Shown piece after piece: positions 13,663 to 24,357 of a stretch of DNA of 64,000 nucleotides (within the stretch, counting starts at the first letter, position 1; every line of letters begins with the position of its first letter). The notes beneath the pieces are model-generated. The model worked only from the letters and a program-made list of their open reading frames with translations, was not told the origin of the DNA and searched no databases. This DNA is from Celoporthe dispersa. Taxonomy: Eukaryota; Ascomycota; Sordariomycetes; Diaporthales; Cryphonectriaceae. A program made the translations under genes and the position numbers. Location of the stretch: the NCBI GenBank assembly GCA_016584495.1, contig WAID01000007.1, positions 730,001 through 794,000 on the forward strand, written 5' to 3'.

Positions 13663-14963
13663 TTACATGTCCGCGGAGGCGGTGGCACCGGTGATAATTT
13701 CGACCAGTTCGCCAGTAATGACGGCTTGACGGGTACGGTTGAAGAGGATCTGGTACTTGTTGATCATCTCACCAGCGTTCTTGGAGGCGTTCTATGAAGG
13801 GGTATCAGCCGCGTTGTTCCCAAAGACAAACAAAAACAGAGCAGGTCGTCTAGCCCTCAGGGAGGGCCTTCTGAAAAACTCACATCCATAGCGTTTCGGC
13901 GGGCAGACTGCTCGCAGGCGTGGCCCTCAGCCAGGCCCCAGTAGATGGCGTTGGCGAGAGAGTATTCCCGGAGGTTGGGCAGGAGCTCCTCGTCGATCTC
14001 GAAGGCAGAGAAGTTTTCTGTGAGCTGGTGTTAGCCTGGTGTTGCTCGAGAGGACAGGTTTTCAGAACTGATGGGAGAGCCCGGGGATGACGCACGCGAA
14101 GCCTGGATAGCCTCCTCGGAGAAAGCCTCGATCTCGGAGGCCTCGTAGCTCTGGGCGTTGATGAACTTGTTGTAGATGACCTTGACCTCGGCATACTCGT
14201 TGGGCAGGAGGGCGATCTGGTCGGCGACGGCCTGGGCATCTGCAAAGGTGGGGATGTCCTTGCCTATGCCGGCGAAGGTGAGCTGGATGTCCTTGGCCTG
14301 GGTACGCGACAGCTGGGCCTTGCACTTCTCGCCGACAATGACCAGCTCGTACGCGGTGGGTTTCTCGGCGTAGAGGCGGCGGATGTAGCGGGACATGCCG
14401 GAATGAATACCGCCGCAGAGGCCCTTGTCGGAGGAGCAGACCACGAGCAGGGTCTTCTTGTCCTCGCCCTCGAGGGCCTTGGTCTCAGCCTGGTCGAAAA
14501 CCTCCTTGCTGGTCTGGCCGTAGACCTTACCCTGGACCATGGCGCGCTGGGCGCGGGTAAGCTTGGTCGAGGCGACGATCTTCATGGTGTTGGTGATCTT
14601 CTCAATGTTGCGGATCGACTTGAGACGGCCCTCAATCTCGCGCAGGGTTGCGAAGCCGGCGGCGGCATGGGGGGTGGATGTGACGGCGCTGTTGATGGTG
14701 GTGAGGCATATTGGTTAGCTTCTTCTTGCTTCTGCTGCAGAGCGACCCTTCCCAAACCACCTCCTTGGAGTACATCGTGTCTCTTTTCTTCGTAATGTAT
14801 CTTGTCCCCTTCACCAAGACCCCTAGCCAGCTTTTTTTTTTTTTTTTTACTCTCTCCAACATCCGAGGGGGGGGAGGTGACGTCGAGAGGCGCGGACCAC
14901 CACGTACCGAGAGGGAATTGCAGCTCCAGCTCGCAGAGCCGGTCGCGCAGCTCTGGACAACAT
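13663..14963 (-). CDS. ATP3: Mitochondrial F1-ATP synthase gamma subunit
   Basis: Central rotor stalk of F1-ATPase, mitochondrial matrix side. Four exons on the minus strand: 14963-14908, 14688-14096, 14017-13884, 13791-13663, summing to exactly 304 codons (303 residues). The first exon encodes an Arg/Ala-rich presequence ([19 protein letters not shown]), as expected for import. The mature part begins near [20 protein letters not shown], followed by [31 protein letters not shown], and the C-terminal gamma signature [15 protein letters not shown]. Intron ends are canonical: GTACGT/CAG, GTGCGT/CAG with a GCTAACA branch, GTGAGT/TAG. The gene is divergent from TOP1 across about 920 bases. Confidence 0.96.
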
Positions 14964-15884
14964 CTTGACGGTGGTGTCTGGGGGGAGGGAAAGAGCTGCT
15001 CTGCTGGAGGGGGCTCAGTTGAGCAGAATCGATCGGAGGGGCCAATTGATCGGGAGGGCGACCAATCGGTTGTGGTTGACTGGAGGTGGTGATGGATGGG
15101 CTTGCAACGAACTTCTCTCGTCAGTCAATCAACCAAACCCAGAGACGGCTCCCGTTGCTTCTTCAGAGGCCGGCAGTCACCGTCACGTGTTTTCCCGGGA
15201 AGGCTCGCTGTTCTGACGGTGGGGGTAAGCGCTAAATTTGCACTCCGGCAGCCCTGTGAGCAGTCCTGCGACGCAACTTTTTGGTGACTGGCCCAGTGAC
15301 GGTGCTGGATCCTTCGACCCACCCCCTACAGTCCCTACCAGACTGAGTAAGGCTCGCAACAATAGCTGCACGCTAAACTTTGCGCCGTCCCTGCCCTTCG
15401 CGGTCAATGGCAGCGCCCAGCTACCAAGGCACCACAGCAGCAGCACACAGCAAGCACCAGCAGGTAGCAGCAAAGTGCTAGCCCGACGAGGCCATTGTCT
15501 CTCGCTTCTTTCATTCCCGCCTCGCCTTCGCCCTGACTCTTGGAACTTTTCTTTCCACCCACCACACTGTTGACCGAAGCTTTGGTCCTCACAGCCGGCT
15601 CAGCCTCTGTCTGTCCAATCACATAAGTAACCATCTCCCAATCTTCTTCCTCGCTCTGGAGAGACCACCTCGGGTCCCGAACCTCGTCCTTTCTCTTTCC
15701 CTCTCCTTCTCGACGAATTCGGCCCTCCTACAGCCTCCCTTCCTTCTTCCTGCCTCCTGCTTACCCGCGCCCTGGCCGCGCTACCGAGACCGGCACCACC
15801 ACGTCTTTTGAGCAATAGCATCAAACTACTAAACCATAACAACAACCACCTCGAGTACTCGACACCTCGTCGCCGTCGCCCGCA
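14964..15884. promoter_or_regulatory. Divergent promoter region between ATP3 and TOP1
   Basis: The only non-coding space between the two divergent starts, so it must contain both promoters and leaders. The right half (about 15480-15880) is pyrimidine-rich on the plus strand, as usual for TOP1-side leaders in filamentous fungi. I do not see a convincing TATA box. Assignment as promoter is inference from gene arrangement. Confidence 0.55.
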
Positions 15885-18800
15885 ATGTCTTCCTCAGACG
15901 ATGACGCGCCTCTGGCTCGGTCGAATGGCACACACCGTAAGTCAGCCCTAGAGAGCCTCTTCACGCGCCAGCCACGGTCTCGCAGACACCTTGATCCTCC
16001 CCCTCGCCTACGTGTCAGATTACTCTTTTGGCCCCTTCCCAGATCGGGAACTGTCTGGATCGCGTCCTCCAGGAAAAGGGGAGAGAGAGAGACAGAAAAG
16101 TTTGTTTCCTCGTGGTACTGATGTACTTGTCTCATCTGCAGTCTCGGCTTCCAAGATATCCAAGTCGGAAGACAAAGCTATGGACGACTCCTCCCCGCCA
16201 GGGGCCACTCTTCCGCCGCAGGCATCTCCATTCGCAATGGCCCCGTCGCGAGCGACCCAATGGACATAGACCAGCCGAACGGGACCTCCAAGAGGAAGGC
16301 GCGCGCGTCCATCGGCAAGACCGTCAGTTACAAGGACGAGTCGGATAGCGACGACGCCCCTATGGTACGTGAATATCATCGGCAGTACTGCGCTTTGGCG
16401 ACTCGCACCTTCTGCTCGCCTCTCTCCACTTCGTTCCGCTCTGACCCCACAGATCCAGGCCAAGCGACCCAAGGTAGCCCCTAAGCATGAGTCCGACAGC
16501 GACGACGAGCCCATGCGGAAGAGGAAGCTGCCCCCCTCTATCAATGAGACGTCTCTGCCCGCCGAGGACTCGTCCGACGAGGACCAACCCCTTACCATCA
16601 AGCTCGCCAAGAAGAAGGCCCAAATCGAGAAGCAGGCAGAAAAGGACGCGAAAGCCATCCGCGCCAAGGAGGCGAAGGCCAAGAAGCCTACCCCCAAGAA
16701 GGCTATCAAGGCTGAGGACTCGTCTGATGACGAGCCGATCGCGAAGGCGCCCAAGCGCCAGTCGAACGGCACCGCTTCGAAGAAGACCAACGGCGTGAAG
16801 ACCGAGAAGGCCCCTGCAAAGGGCAAGGCTGCGCAAAAGAAAGTCGAGGCCAAGTCCAAATCTCCAGATGACGGAGATGATGAGGAGGAAGCGCACGAGT
16901 GGTGGAACGAGCAGAAACCGGACGACGACACGATCAAGTGGAATACGCTCGAACACAGCGGTGTTCTTTTCCCTCCCGAGTACGAGCCTCTGCCCAAGAG
17001 CGTGAAGCTCTACTACGACGGTACCCCCTGGATCTTCACGTCGATGCCGAGGAGGCCGCATCCTACTTCGGCTTCATGCTGAACTCAGAGAACAACGTGA
17101 AAAACCCGGTCTTCCAGAAGAACTTCTTCGCCGACTTCACTGCCATTCTCAAGAAGACAGGAGGCGCCAAGGACAAGAACGGCAACAAGGTCGACGTGAA
17201 GGACTTTGCCAAGCTGAACTTCGAGCCCATGTACGAGCACTTCAAGAAGCTCTCCGAGGAGAAGAAGGCGTGGTCCAAGGAGAAGAAGCAGGCAGAGAAG
17301 GAGAAGAGGCTGGCGGTCGAGGAGCCGTTCATGTACTGCAAGTGGGACGGGCGCAAGGAGAAAGTCGGCAACTTCCGCGTTGAACCACCTGGGCTCTTCC
17401 GTGGCCGCGGTGAGCACCCAAAGACCGGCAAGATCAAGAAGCGTGTCTTGCCAGAACAGGTCACCATCAACATTGGCAAGGGAGCCAAGGTACCTGAGCC
17501 ACCCGCAGGGCACAAGTGGAAGGCCGTTCAGCATGACAACAAGGCGACCTGGCTGGCCATGTGGCAGGAGAACGTCAACGGCAACTACAAATACGTCATG
17601 CTTGCTGCCAGTGCCTCCGTGAAGGGCAAGGCGGATTTCAAGAAATTCGAGAAGGCCCGCGAGCTGAAGAAGCGTATCGACTTCATTCGCAAGGACTACG
17701 AAAAGAAGCTGAAGAGCGACAAGATGCAGGAGCGTCAGATGGCCACGGCCATGTACTTGATCGACAAGTTTGCCCTCAGGGCTGGCAACGAGAAGGATAC
17801 CGAAAACGAGGCTGACACGGTGGGCTGCTGTTCTCTGAAATATGAGCACGTCACCCTTCGGGAGCCGGATATTGTCATTTTTGATTTCCTCGGAAAGGAC
17901 AGCATTCGATACTATGACGAATGCCAAGTAGATCGTCAAGTCTTCAAGAACCTAAGAATGTTCAAGAAGCCACCCAAGGAGGACGGAGACGACATCTTTG
18001 ACCGAGTGAACGTGAGTCAACCCACCCAAAATCGAACGCTTCTTCATCAATACTAACCTGCGCAGACCTCGCAACTGAACAAGCACTTGTCGAACTACAT
18101 GGAAGGCTTAACTGCCAAGGTGTTCCGTACCTACAACGCTTCGTACACCATGTCCAACCTTCTCCAAAAGCTGAACCCGGCCGAGCACAAGAACAAGACC
18201 ATTAACGAGAAGGTCAAGCTCTACAACGACTGTAATCGAGAGGTCGCCATTCTCTGCAACCACAAGCGCAGCGTTGGTGCTAAGCATGAGGAGCAGATGG
18301 AGAAGATGACCGATCGGGTGAGTCCCCTACCCATGGCACATAGCGCGCGATGCCATACTGACGTCTCCACTACAGATCAAAGGTGCCAAGTACCAAAAAT
18401 GGCGTACTAAGATGATGATCTTGGACGTCGACCCCAAGCAGAAGAAAAAGAAGGGAGCCGAGTTCTTCGCGAGGGACGAAGATCTCACCGAAGAGTGGGT
18501 TCTTCAACACCAAGCATTCCTTATCGAGGAACAACGCACCAAGATCACGAAGAAGTTCCAGAAGGATAACGAGAAGCTGGTCTCTGAGAAGAAGAAAGCC
18601 ATGCCTGAGAAGGAGCTTAAGGAGCGCCTTAAGGCTGTCAAGGAGCTCGAGGCCAAGTTTAAGAAGGAGAACAAGACCAAGAAGGTCGAGGCTGAAGGCA
18701 GGGGCCCTACAGTCGAGAAGCTCGAGGCCAGATCAAGAAGATCGAAGAGCGCATCAAGAATCTCGAAGCCCAGTCTGCCGACCGTGAGGGCAACAAGGAG

Positions 18801-19034
18801 GTTGCCCTGGGGACCTCCAAGATCGTAGGTCTACCTACTACCCACGGGTCTTTTTGTGAAAGAAAAAAAATACGTACTGACTCGGTACCACAGAACTACA
18901 TCGACCCCCGCCTCAGTGTCGTCTTCTCGAACAAGATGGGTGTGCCTATCGAGCGTCTTTTCCCAAAGACCCTACGCGAGAAGTTCAACTGGGCGATCCA
19001 GTCGATCGGGGACGACCCAGCCTGGGAGTTCTAA
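15885..19034 (+). CDS. TOP1: DNA topoisomerase I (type IB), three frame disruptions
   Basis: Relaxes supercoils through a 3'-phosphotyrosine intermediate in the nucleus. Exons: 15885-15936, 16142-16364, 16453-18011, 18066-18317, 18376-18824, 18894-19034. Layout: a charged N-terminus rich in Lys and in SDSDD/SSDED motifs, the core from [10 protein letters not shown] through [12 protein letters not shown], a linker rich in Lys/Glu, and the C-terminal [16 protein letters not shown] with the catalytic Tyr. Catalytic partners are visible: RAGNEK (Arg), [10 protein letters not shown] (Lys), KVFRTYNAS (Arg), LCNHKRS (His). Three single-base losses break the frame: around 16193-16204 (alternatively a downstream acceptor near 16228 skips it), 17024-17028 (five C between DGTP and LDLHVDAEE) and 18726-18727 (before [15 protein letters not shown]). 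Adding three bases gives exactly 893 codons (892 residues). Confidence 0.93.
17024..17028 (+). other. Single-base frame disruption in TOP1 core (C run)
   Basis: Five C after GGTA; six C would fuse YYDGTP to [18 protein letters not shown]. The two halves sit in different frames with no room for an intron. Confidence 0.8.
18725..18728 (+). other. Single-base frame disruption in TOP1 linker
   Basis: The frame encoding RGPTVEKLE ends in a non-conserved tail. One extra G here moves to the frame encoding [20 protein letters not shown] and the splice donor at 18825, leading to the active-site exon. Confidence 0.75.
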
Positions 19035-20820
19035 AGCTTCTGAAGCTGACACTGACTTGCTAAGTCGCAGCAAACACCGACTGCGCTGTATTATCGACGT
19101 CCATTAACAATTTCTTGCCAGCCATGACTTGGTCGAACAAATATCGGCCGCGGCCTTGCCAGTCAAACTGGGTGCAACAAGCTGGGCACCCAGACCTCTT
19201 CTGACCACAGCATGTGACTGGAAAGCCTTCTATGACGCGGTCTCGGCCGTGCCCTAGGCGAATTTAGGGACCCATCTAACCGAATAGACGATGCATTAGA
19301 TTTACATGACCGGGACAGATCACCTGGTCGCCTTCCGGTTGACTAGATGGCAAGAAGGTTTGTGGACAAACAGACAAGAGACAGACAGGACAACCTGAGA
19401 AAAGAGTCTCGGCGCGAAAAGTCAAACAGGAAATCTTCTAGATAGAGCGATGAATTGATATCTAAAATCAACAGTTATCCATCTTGCTGCGTTTTGGTGA
19501 CCTTTCCTTCCACCCCGCTACAAGCGAAACCGAGCAAGATGGGTTGTCCGAAGTTGTCTGAAGCGATGTATGCTCTGGAAGCGCCCACCTCCGACCACGC
19601 GTGTCAGACCTCATGCAGTAGGTAGAAACCATCATATGCCCCGAGTACGTCCTGTATAATACGTCTACACTTTCTAGATCTCAACACTCATCGAGTCTCA
19701 AAGATTCAACGCCTTGACTATGTACGAATGCATGCGATCGACCAAGTCATGTGCTTCACACAAATAACAGATAGTGGAGTTGGTGGGAAGCGCTCTTATG
19801 TTTGATTTGTTGATGTCGTTAGTTGAGGCGCGATGGGCATTCCTGGCCTGACCTGCAAGTAGCCACACCCCACGAAGCTACCTGTCATGTAGTCGAGCGT
19901 GCTTTGTGAGCAAGCACTTCTCGCCTTGGATACTTGTAGCTTCCTGTCAGTATTGAACCCGCCAACCCCTTTCCAAGCCAGCTGCGCATCCCAGGGCCCA
20001 GTCGGCAACGGGCCCTCCCTGTCTGTCTTGGTGTGTTGGCGTTCCGTTCTTCCGTTCCCCCAGCCGCGTTCGTTGATCGGTAGTAAGGTCTTCTGGCGCT
20101 TGGTGTATATTCCTATGGCTGTTGGTCTTTCTTCCCTCCCTCCCCTTCCCCCCCCCCCCCACACAGAGCACGAGTCCCCCCATTCCTTGAGCAAAGGGCA
20201 TGCCAGCAGCCATACCATTCCAATAACACCTCCGTGACGACCATGCCGAGACGTGAAATAAGGCAGAAACCCCTAGATATATACATGGTAGGAAAGGATA
20301 AAGAAAGAAAGAAGAAGAAAAAAAGGAGGGGTGGGGGTAATGCCTTTGCATCCATCCCAAGAATCCAAGTAAGAGAAGCAAAAGTCACGATATCATAAGC
20401 CCGAAAAATCCACCTGATCCTATCCAGATCCTCCGAATGTTGACAAGAAGGCGCGCAAAGACGATGGTCCCGGACGGGTGAGGGTGGATAAATGATGGTA
20501 GTTGTTGATGATGATCTGGTATTAACCGGCGAGCCTCGGGTGCCAAGGGTCCAGGTCCCAGGAGAAGGGATTTCGGCCATCACCACCAGGTCTGATGGGG
20601 TCCAAGAAGACATTAAACGAGAGTAAAAGAGAAATGATTGTGTAAGAGCAAGCAGCAAAGGCTTGTTAGAGGGGAAAGGGTCCACAACTGAGAAATGGCA
20701 AACAATCCGGCTGTAGCGGCCGGGCGATGCTTGATGTGAAGATGTCCTGGGTCTGGAGGTTTTGGTCCCTTGACGGCCTGCCCTTAGACATTAAGGCAGA
20801 TTCATAATGGCCGTTTTTTT
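19035..20820. other. Intergenic region between TOP1 and the membrane-protein gene
   Basis: About 1.8 kb between two convergent genes. A run of C at about 20151-20160, A-rich stretches near 20300-20325 and T-rich DNA at 20814-20823. Short open frames here lack coding character. No RNA gene recognised. Confidence 0.55.
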
Positions 20821-22946
20821 TTAAAATGTCCGGGTGGCACGGAGCAGGTTTGAGGGCTGCGCCGCGGCGCGGGCCTCGGACGCGGCCGCGCGGCGCTCCA
20901 GTTGTTCGATATTTTTCCTTCTCTCAGTATTGTGCGGGACGCGGTGTCCGGCACGGATCTGGTCCTGGAAGAACATTTCAACGGCGTTTTCTGACATCTC
21001 GGAGGGCAGTGAGGCGGATAAGTTGAGGGATATGCTCGTGTCAGAGTGGGAGTCTTGTGAGCAGACCGATGAAGGGCCCATGCGCGAGAGCTCGGTCAGC
21101 ATCAGTGCTGTTGACCGTTGTAGTGAGCCTTCTCCGCGCCGAGATCTTGCACCAGGAGCAGCTAGGCTGGAGGAAGAAGCGGGTGAGATTGGCCGTTGCT
21201 GGCCATTCATACCGGGCTCCGGGTTGGGATTAGGCTGGTGCCCATCCATAACAGGCTCCGGATCCTGTTCGGGCTGGAATTCATCCTCCGGCTGGGACTC
21301 ATCGGCCTGCACAAACTCCCTGGTCTGACTGGGCATCTTCTCTTGTCAGTGGCGCCACGTCGGAAACAAATGATAAAAGTGAATCTGTCGACGCAACCGG
21401 AACGGGAGCGAGAGCTAGAGGGTCGGCCTGACTCTCAATGTCGACACCGCGAAAGGGCGTGTACCAGGGAGGCAGGTTACGTGGACGGACCATGTCCACA
21501 TCCCTCTCGACGCCTGGCGACCATCCCAGGCCCGTAAGAATGGAGGGCCAGGCAGCGGTCAGGAAGGTCAAACCCATGGCGTAAACAGGCAGAAACCGGG
21601 TGTGTTCCTCAAGCGTGGTGCGGCCAAAGGTCATGATGGGGGTCATTGTTATGATAGACACTAGCAGAGTGTAATGGCCGTATCTGATGAACCTAGTCAG
21701 ATACAGATGCGCCCATACAAAGACGGCCGGGGGGGATATTCACGAGACAATCTTGGGAAGCTGCAGGATGTTGAAAACCCCGGCCGAGACGAAGAAGATG
21801 GCGAGTGCCCTGTGGTGAGTTGTTTTTTTTTAGCATGTTAAGCCTCAGGCTGCTTTTCTCGCTCGTCCAGTGAGGCCTCGAGGGAGGGGAGGGGATAGGA
21901 CGAGGCCAGAAATCCAAAACCAAAATGGAAAGCCCGTAGGTGGGCGCGGGAGAGAGAGAGAGGGAGAGAGACAGAGGTAGAGAGTCGATATTCGCAGGGC
22001 CCAAGAATTGGGGTCAGCACGGGCTAGGCGTAGCGACGATTTCTTCAGTGCGACTGTCGAGAGAGCGCAGGGATGAAATGGTCAGTGTCTTGGGGGTTTG
22101 GCTGGTTGATTTTGAGCCCAAGAGATGCCATTTTCAGCCCTGCGAATGCTCGTTTCTCTTTTTTCTTCTTCTTCCTTTCTTTCTTTTCCTTTTTTTTTTT
22201 TTTTTTTTTTGGAGGGGTAGAAAGGTCGATGCGCCATTACGCTCTAAAAAGGATGGGCTTACATTGAGCTCCAGTGCTTGTGGCCCTGTGACGACAGGGG
22301 GTAGGACAGCGCTGAGCCGAGCAGAAGGCCTCCAGAGGTCAGTTTGGCGAAGGACTGGGCCTGCGCGCAGATATTCGCATGCGAATGGAAAAGGTCCATA
22401 ACGCTGAGGAACCACCCGATGAGGTGGCTTGCTGTTGATGGTCGATCGTGGAGAGACTAATGATCCACTGGCAAGGGAGGGAGAAAAGATTAAGGTAGAG
22501 GCTTCAGGGCAGTAACAGAAAGACCCGAAATGGGCTTATAGTTGACTGGTTTTTCGGGACAAAAGGAGGAAATATTAAACGACATGGTAGCCCCCAACGC
22601 GTGTATGTGGCGACTAGTACTTGTTATATAATGTAGCCTTGACCGGAGGGGCTGCCTCACTGACCAGAGGCGGAGCCCCATGGGGAATGGGCGGATAAAA
22701 GAAGAGAGAAGATGGAACGATGGAACTCGATCTTTCAAAATTCAGATCCGAGCGGATCGAGAGGGAGACCGAGGACAAGATCGAGAGCTGCCATGTCGAT
22801 GCTTTTCTGCCTAACGTATTGCTACCCAATCTGACATGTAGAGCGGAGAGTTGATACCTTGTGACAGGTGTTGCAGCAAGCGAGAGGACGTAATAGGCGG
22901 GTGTGGAAGCGCCGATGAGGCCTGCGATCGTGGTTGAAGGTGTCAT
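20821..22946 (-). CDS. Unrecognised multi-pass membrane protein
   Basis: I do not recognise the family. A five-exon model works: 22946-22858, 22427-22263, 21809-21744, 21683-21368, 21306-20821, summing to exactly 374 codons. It gives hydrophobic segments TIAGLIGASTPAYYVLSLAA, SHLIGWFLSVMDLF, LTSGGLLLGSALSY, ALAIFFVSAGVFNIL, YGHYTLLVSIITMTPIM and VYAMGLTFLTAAWPSILTGL, so about five or six membrane spans, followed by a polar Pro/Glu/Ser-rich tail ending LLRATRTF. The small exon 21809-21744 has clean GTGAAT and CAG ends. Two introns are unusually long for this genome (430-450 nt) and carry GA and T tracts. The last intron (about 61 nt, CTGAC branch) is inferred from the frame change. If the first exon is wrong, ATG 22399 gives a 334-residue protein, also in frame. 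Confidence 0.55.
21951..21973. repeat. GA microsatellite in an intron
   Basis: Imperfect (GA)n tract within the 450-nt intron of the membrane-protein gene. Confidence 0.8.
22189..22210. repeat. T homopolymer of about 22 bases
   Basis: Long T run preceded by CTT/CTTT repeats, inside the same intron; as A tract on the gene's own strand. Confidence 0.85.
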
Positions 22947-23931
22947 GTTTGCCTACATTCGATGGCGGTGGTCAGCACAGAACCCCTAAGGTGTACTTTC
23001 CTATCAAGCCATAAATTGCGTCACTCGTCGAACTCCAAGTCACCACCATGGAATTTCTGCCACATCTGGCCTTCTGTCTTGCCATCTTGCTGCTCTTTAG
23101 AAATTGGTCGCGTCGTCCAGACATTCCTCAATGTTGCGGGACACAATGAGGCTAAGGGGGGGGGGGGGCAGTGTAAATTCACGCCAAAATGTTACGCCGA
23201 TACATTGGCGGACTAGTCAGCCTACATGTGCGCCTCGTCTGCCTCGTTGCTGCCCGATCACACCAATACTGCAGTTGGACCTCAATGCGTTTTCAACCGC
23301 GACCCTCGAGTTGAGCCTCGTGAGCGGCAATGTGACTAGGTTCCTTTGTCGCTGGATTGCCGATTTCTCAGCCAGCCTTTCGGGCGCCTGGTCAAACCAC
23401 ACCTTTCATCTTCGTTCCATGGTCCCTCCACGCATAGAGTTAAAACTGGCGTCGGGTTCTCATGTGACTGATCGACATTTTCCAAGACCCAGAAAAGGCT
23501 CTCGCAACCCAGTCACACCCAGGATGTGATACAGTGATGCCTTACTTGGGTATGCTGGAGTATAAGAAGTAGGAGGGCCGACAGACAGGAACGACCTGCT
23601 CTCGACCTGTCTGGGGAGCAATGTAGTAATTAAGATAAAATTCCCTCCTGGGTGCACATCTACGACTCTATACTCTATATATCAGCAATGTCTTATGCTG
23701 CTACGCCAGCTCCATCCAGAAGGCGTGGCCACCACCCTGCCGCTGGCTTCTGTGGGCCTTTCCAGGTCGCCAACGAGCTGACCCCAGCCATCGGCTGCTC
23801 CTTGATGACAACTTCATACGTTATAGCCTCAAACCGGTTTGTTGTCAACCAACTGGTGTTTGCGAAATTCTGGAGATATATTCTAGGACTGCTTCTAATC
23901 ATGCAGTACCAGACCAATCCTTCTCTCGACC
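22947..23931. other. Intergenic region between divergent membrane-protein genes
   Basis: Promoter space for the minus-strand membrane gene and the plus-strand 141-residue gene. Contains a G run of about eleven at 23158-23168. Open frames here do not look coding. Confidence 0.5.
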
Positions 23932-24357
23932 ATGAACCTCGGGCAGCAGCTGGTCCTCTGGTCCCCTGGAGACGACTTCTACGGAGCCCAGCTCGACTTC
24001 GTCCACTGGCATCTCTCTCCAGGAATGATGTTCGGCTCCTGCCTCGTGCTGGGCGCCTGCGTCTCGTCTTTTCTCTATCGACACCAGCAGGACGCGCCAC
24101 AACAATCGCTCTATTTTGTTTTCAGCATTCTCACCTGTGTCACCGCAGGTGGCATCGCCAGGGCCGGCCTCGACATGATCGTCCTGGCCTATCTGCCCTG
24201 GGCCCTCTGCCTCGCCATGCTCGCCAGCCCATGTGGGCATTTCCTCATTGGGTGGGCGGCCGCCGGGAGGGGAGATTCCCCCTCCTGGGATACGGAGGAG
24301 CAGCAGCAGCAGCAGCAGTACCACCCAACGGATGAGAAGGCTGTCCTTCTGAGGTGA
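23932..24357 (+). CDS. Unrecognised small membrane protein (141 residues)
   Basis: Single-exon gene with strongly GC-rich third positions, unlike the surrounding DNA, which argues for coding. It has three hydrophobic segments: MMFGSCLVLGACVSSFL, SLYFVFSILTCVTAGGI and MIVLAYLPWALCLAMLA, plus a short HFLIGWAAAG. A polar C-terminus contains seven Gln from a CAG run (24301-24318) before YHPTDEKAVLLR. The aromatic start DDFYGAQLDFVHWHLSPG could lie at the membrane face. I recognise no family. It is divergent from the larger membrane gene, which may or may not be functionally relevant. Overlapping open frames on the minus strand lack hydrophobic logic and were discarded. Confidence 0.6.
   Translation: MNLGQQLVLWSPGDDFYGAQLDFVHWHLSPGMMFGSCLVLGACVSSFLYRHQQDAPQQSLYFVFSILTCVTAGGIARAGLDMIVLAYLPWALCLAMLASPCGHFLIGWAAAGRGDSPSWDTEEQQQQQQYHPTDEKAVLLR

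Noticed and set aside
16020..17061. Minus-strand open frames of 233 and 325 codons
   Set aside because: Antisense of the Lys/Asp-rich TOP1 N-terminus, giving low-complexity Leu/Ser/Phe sequence.
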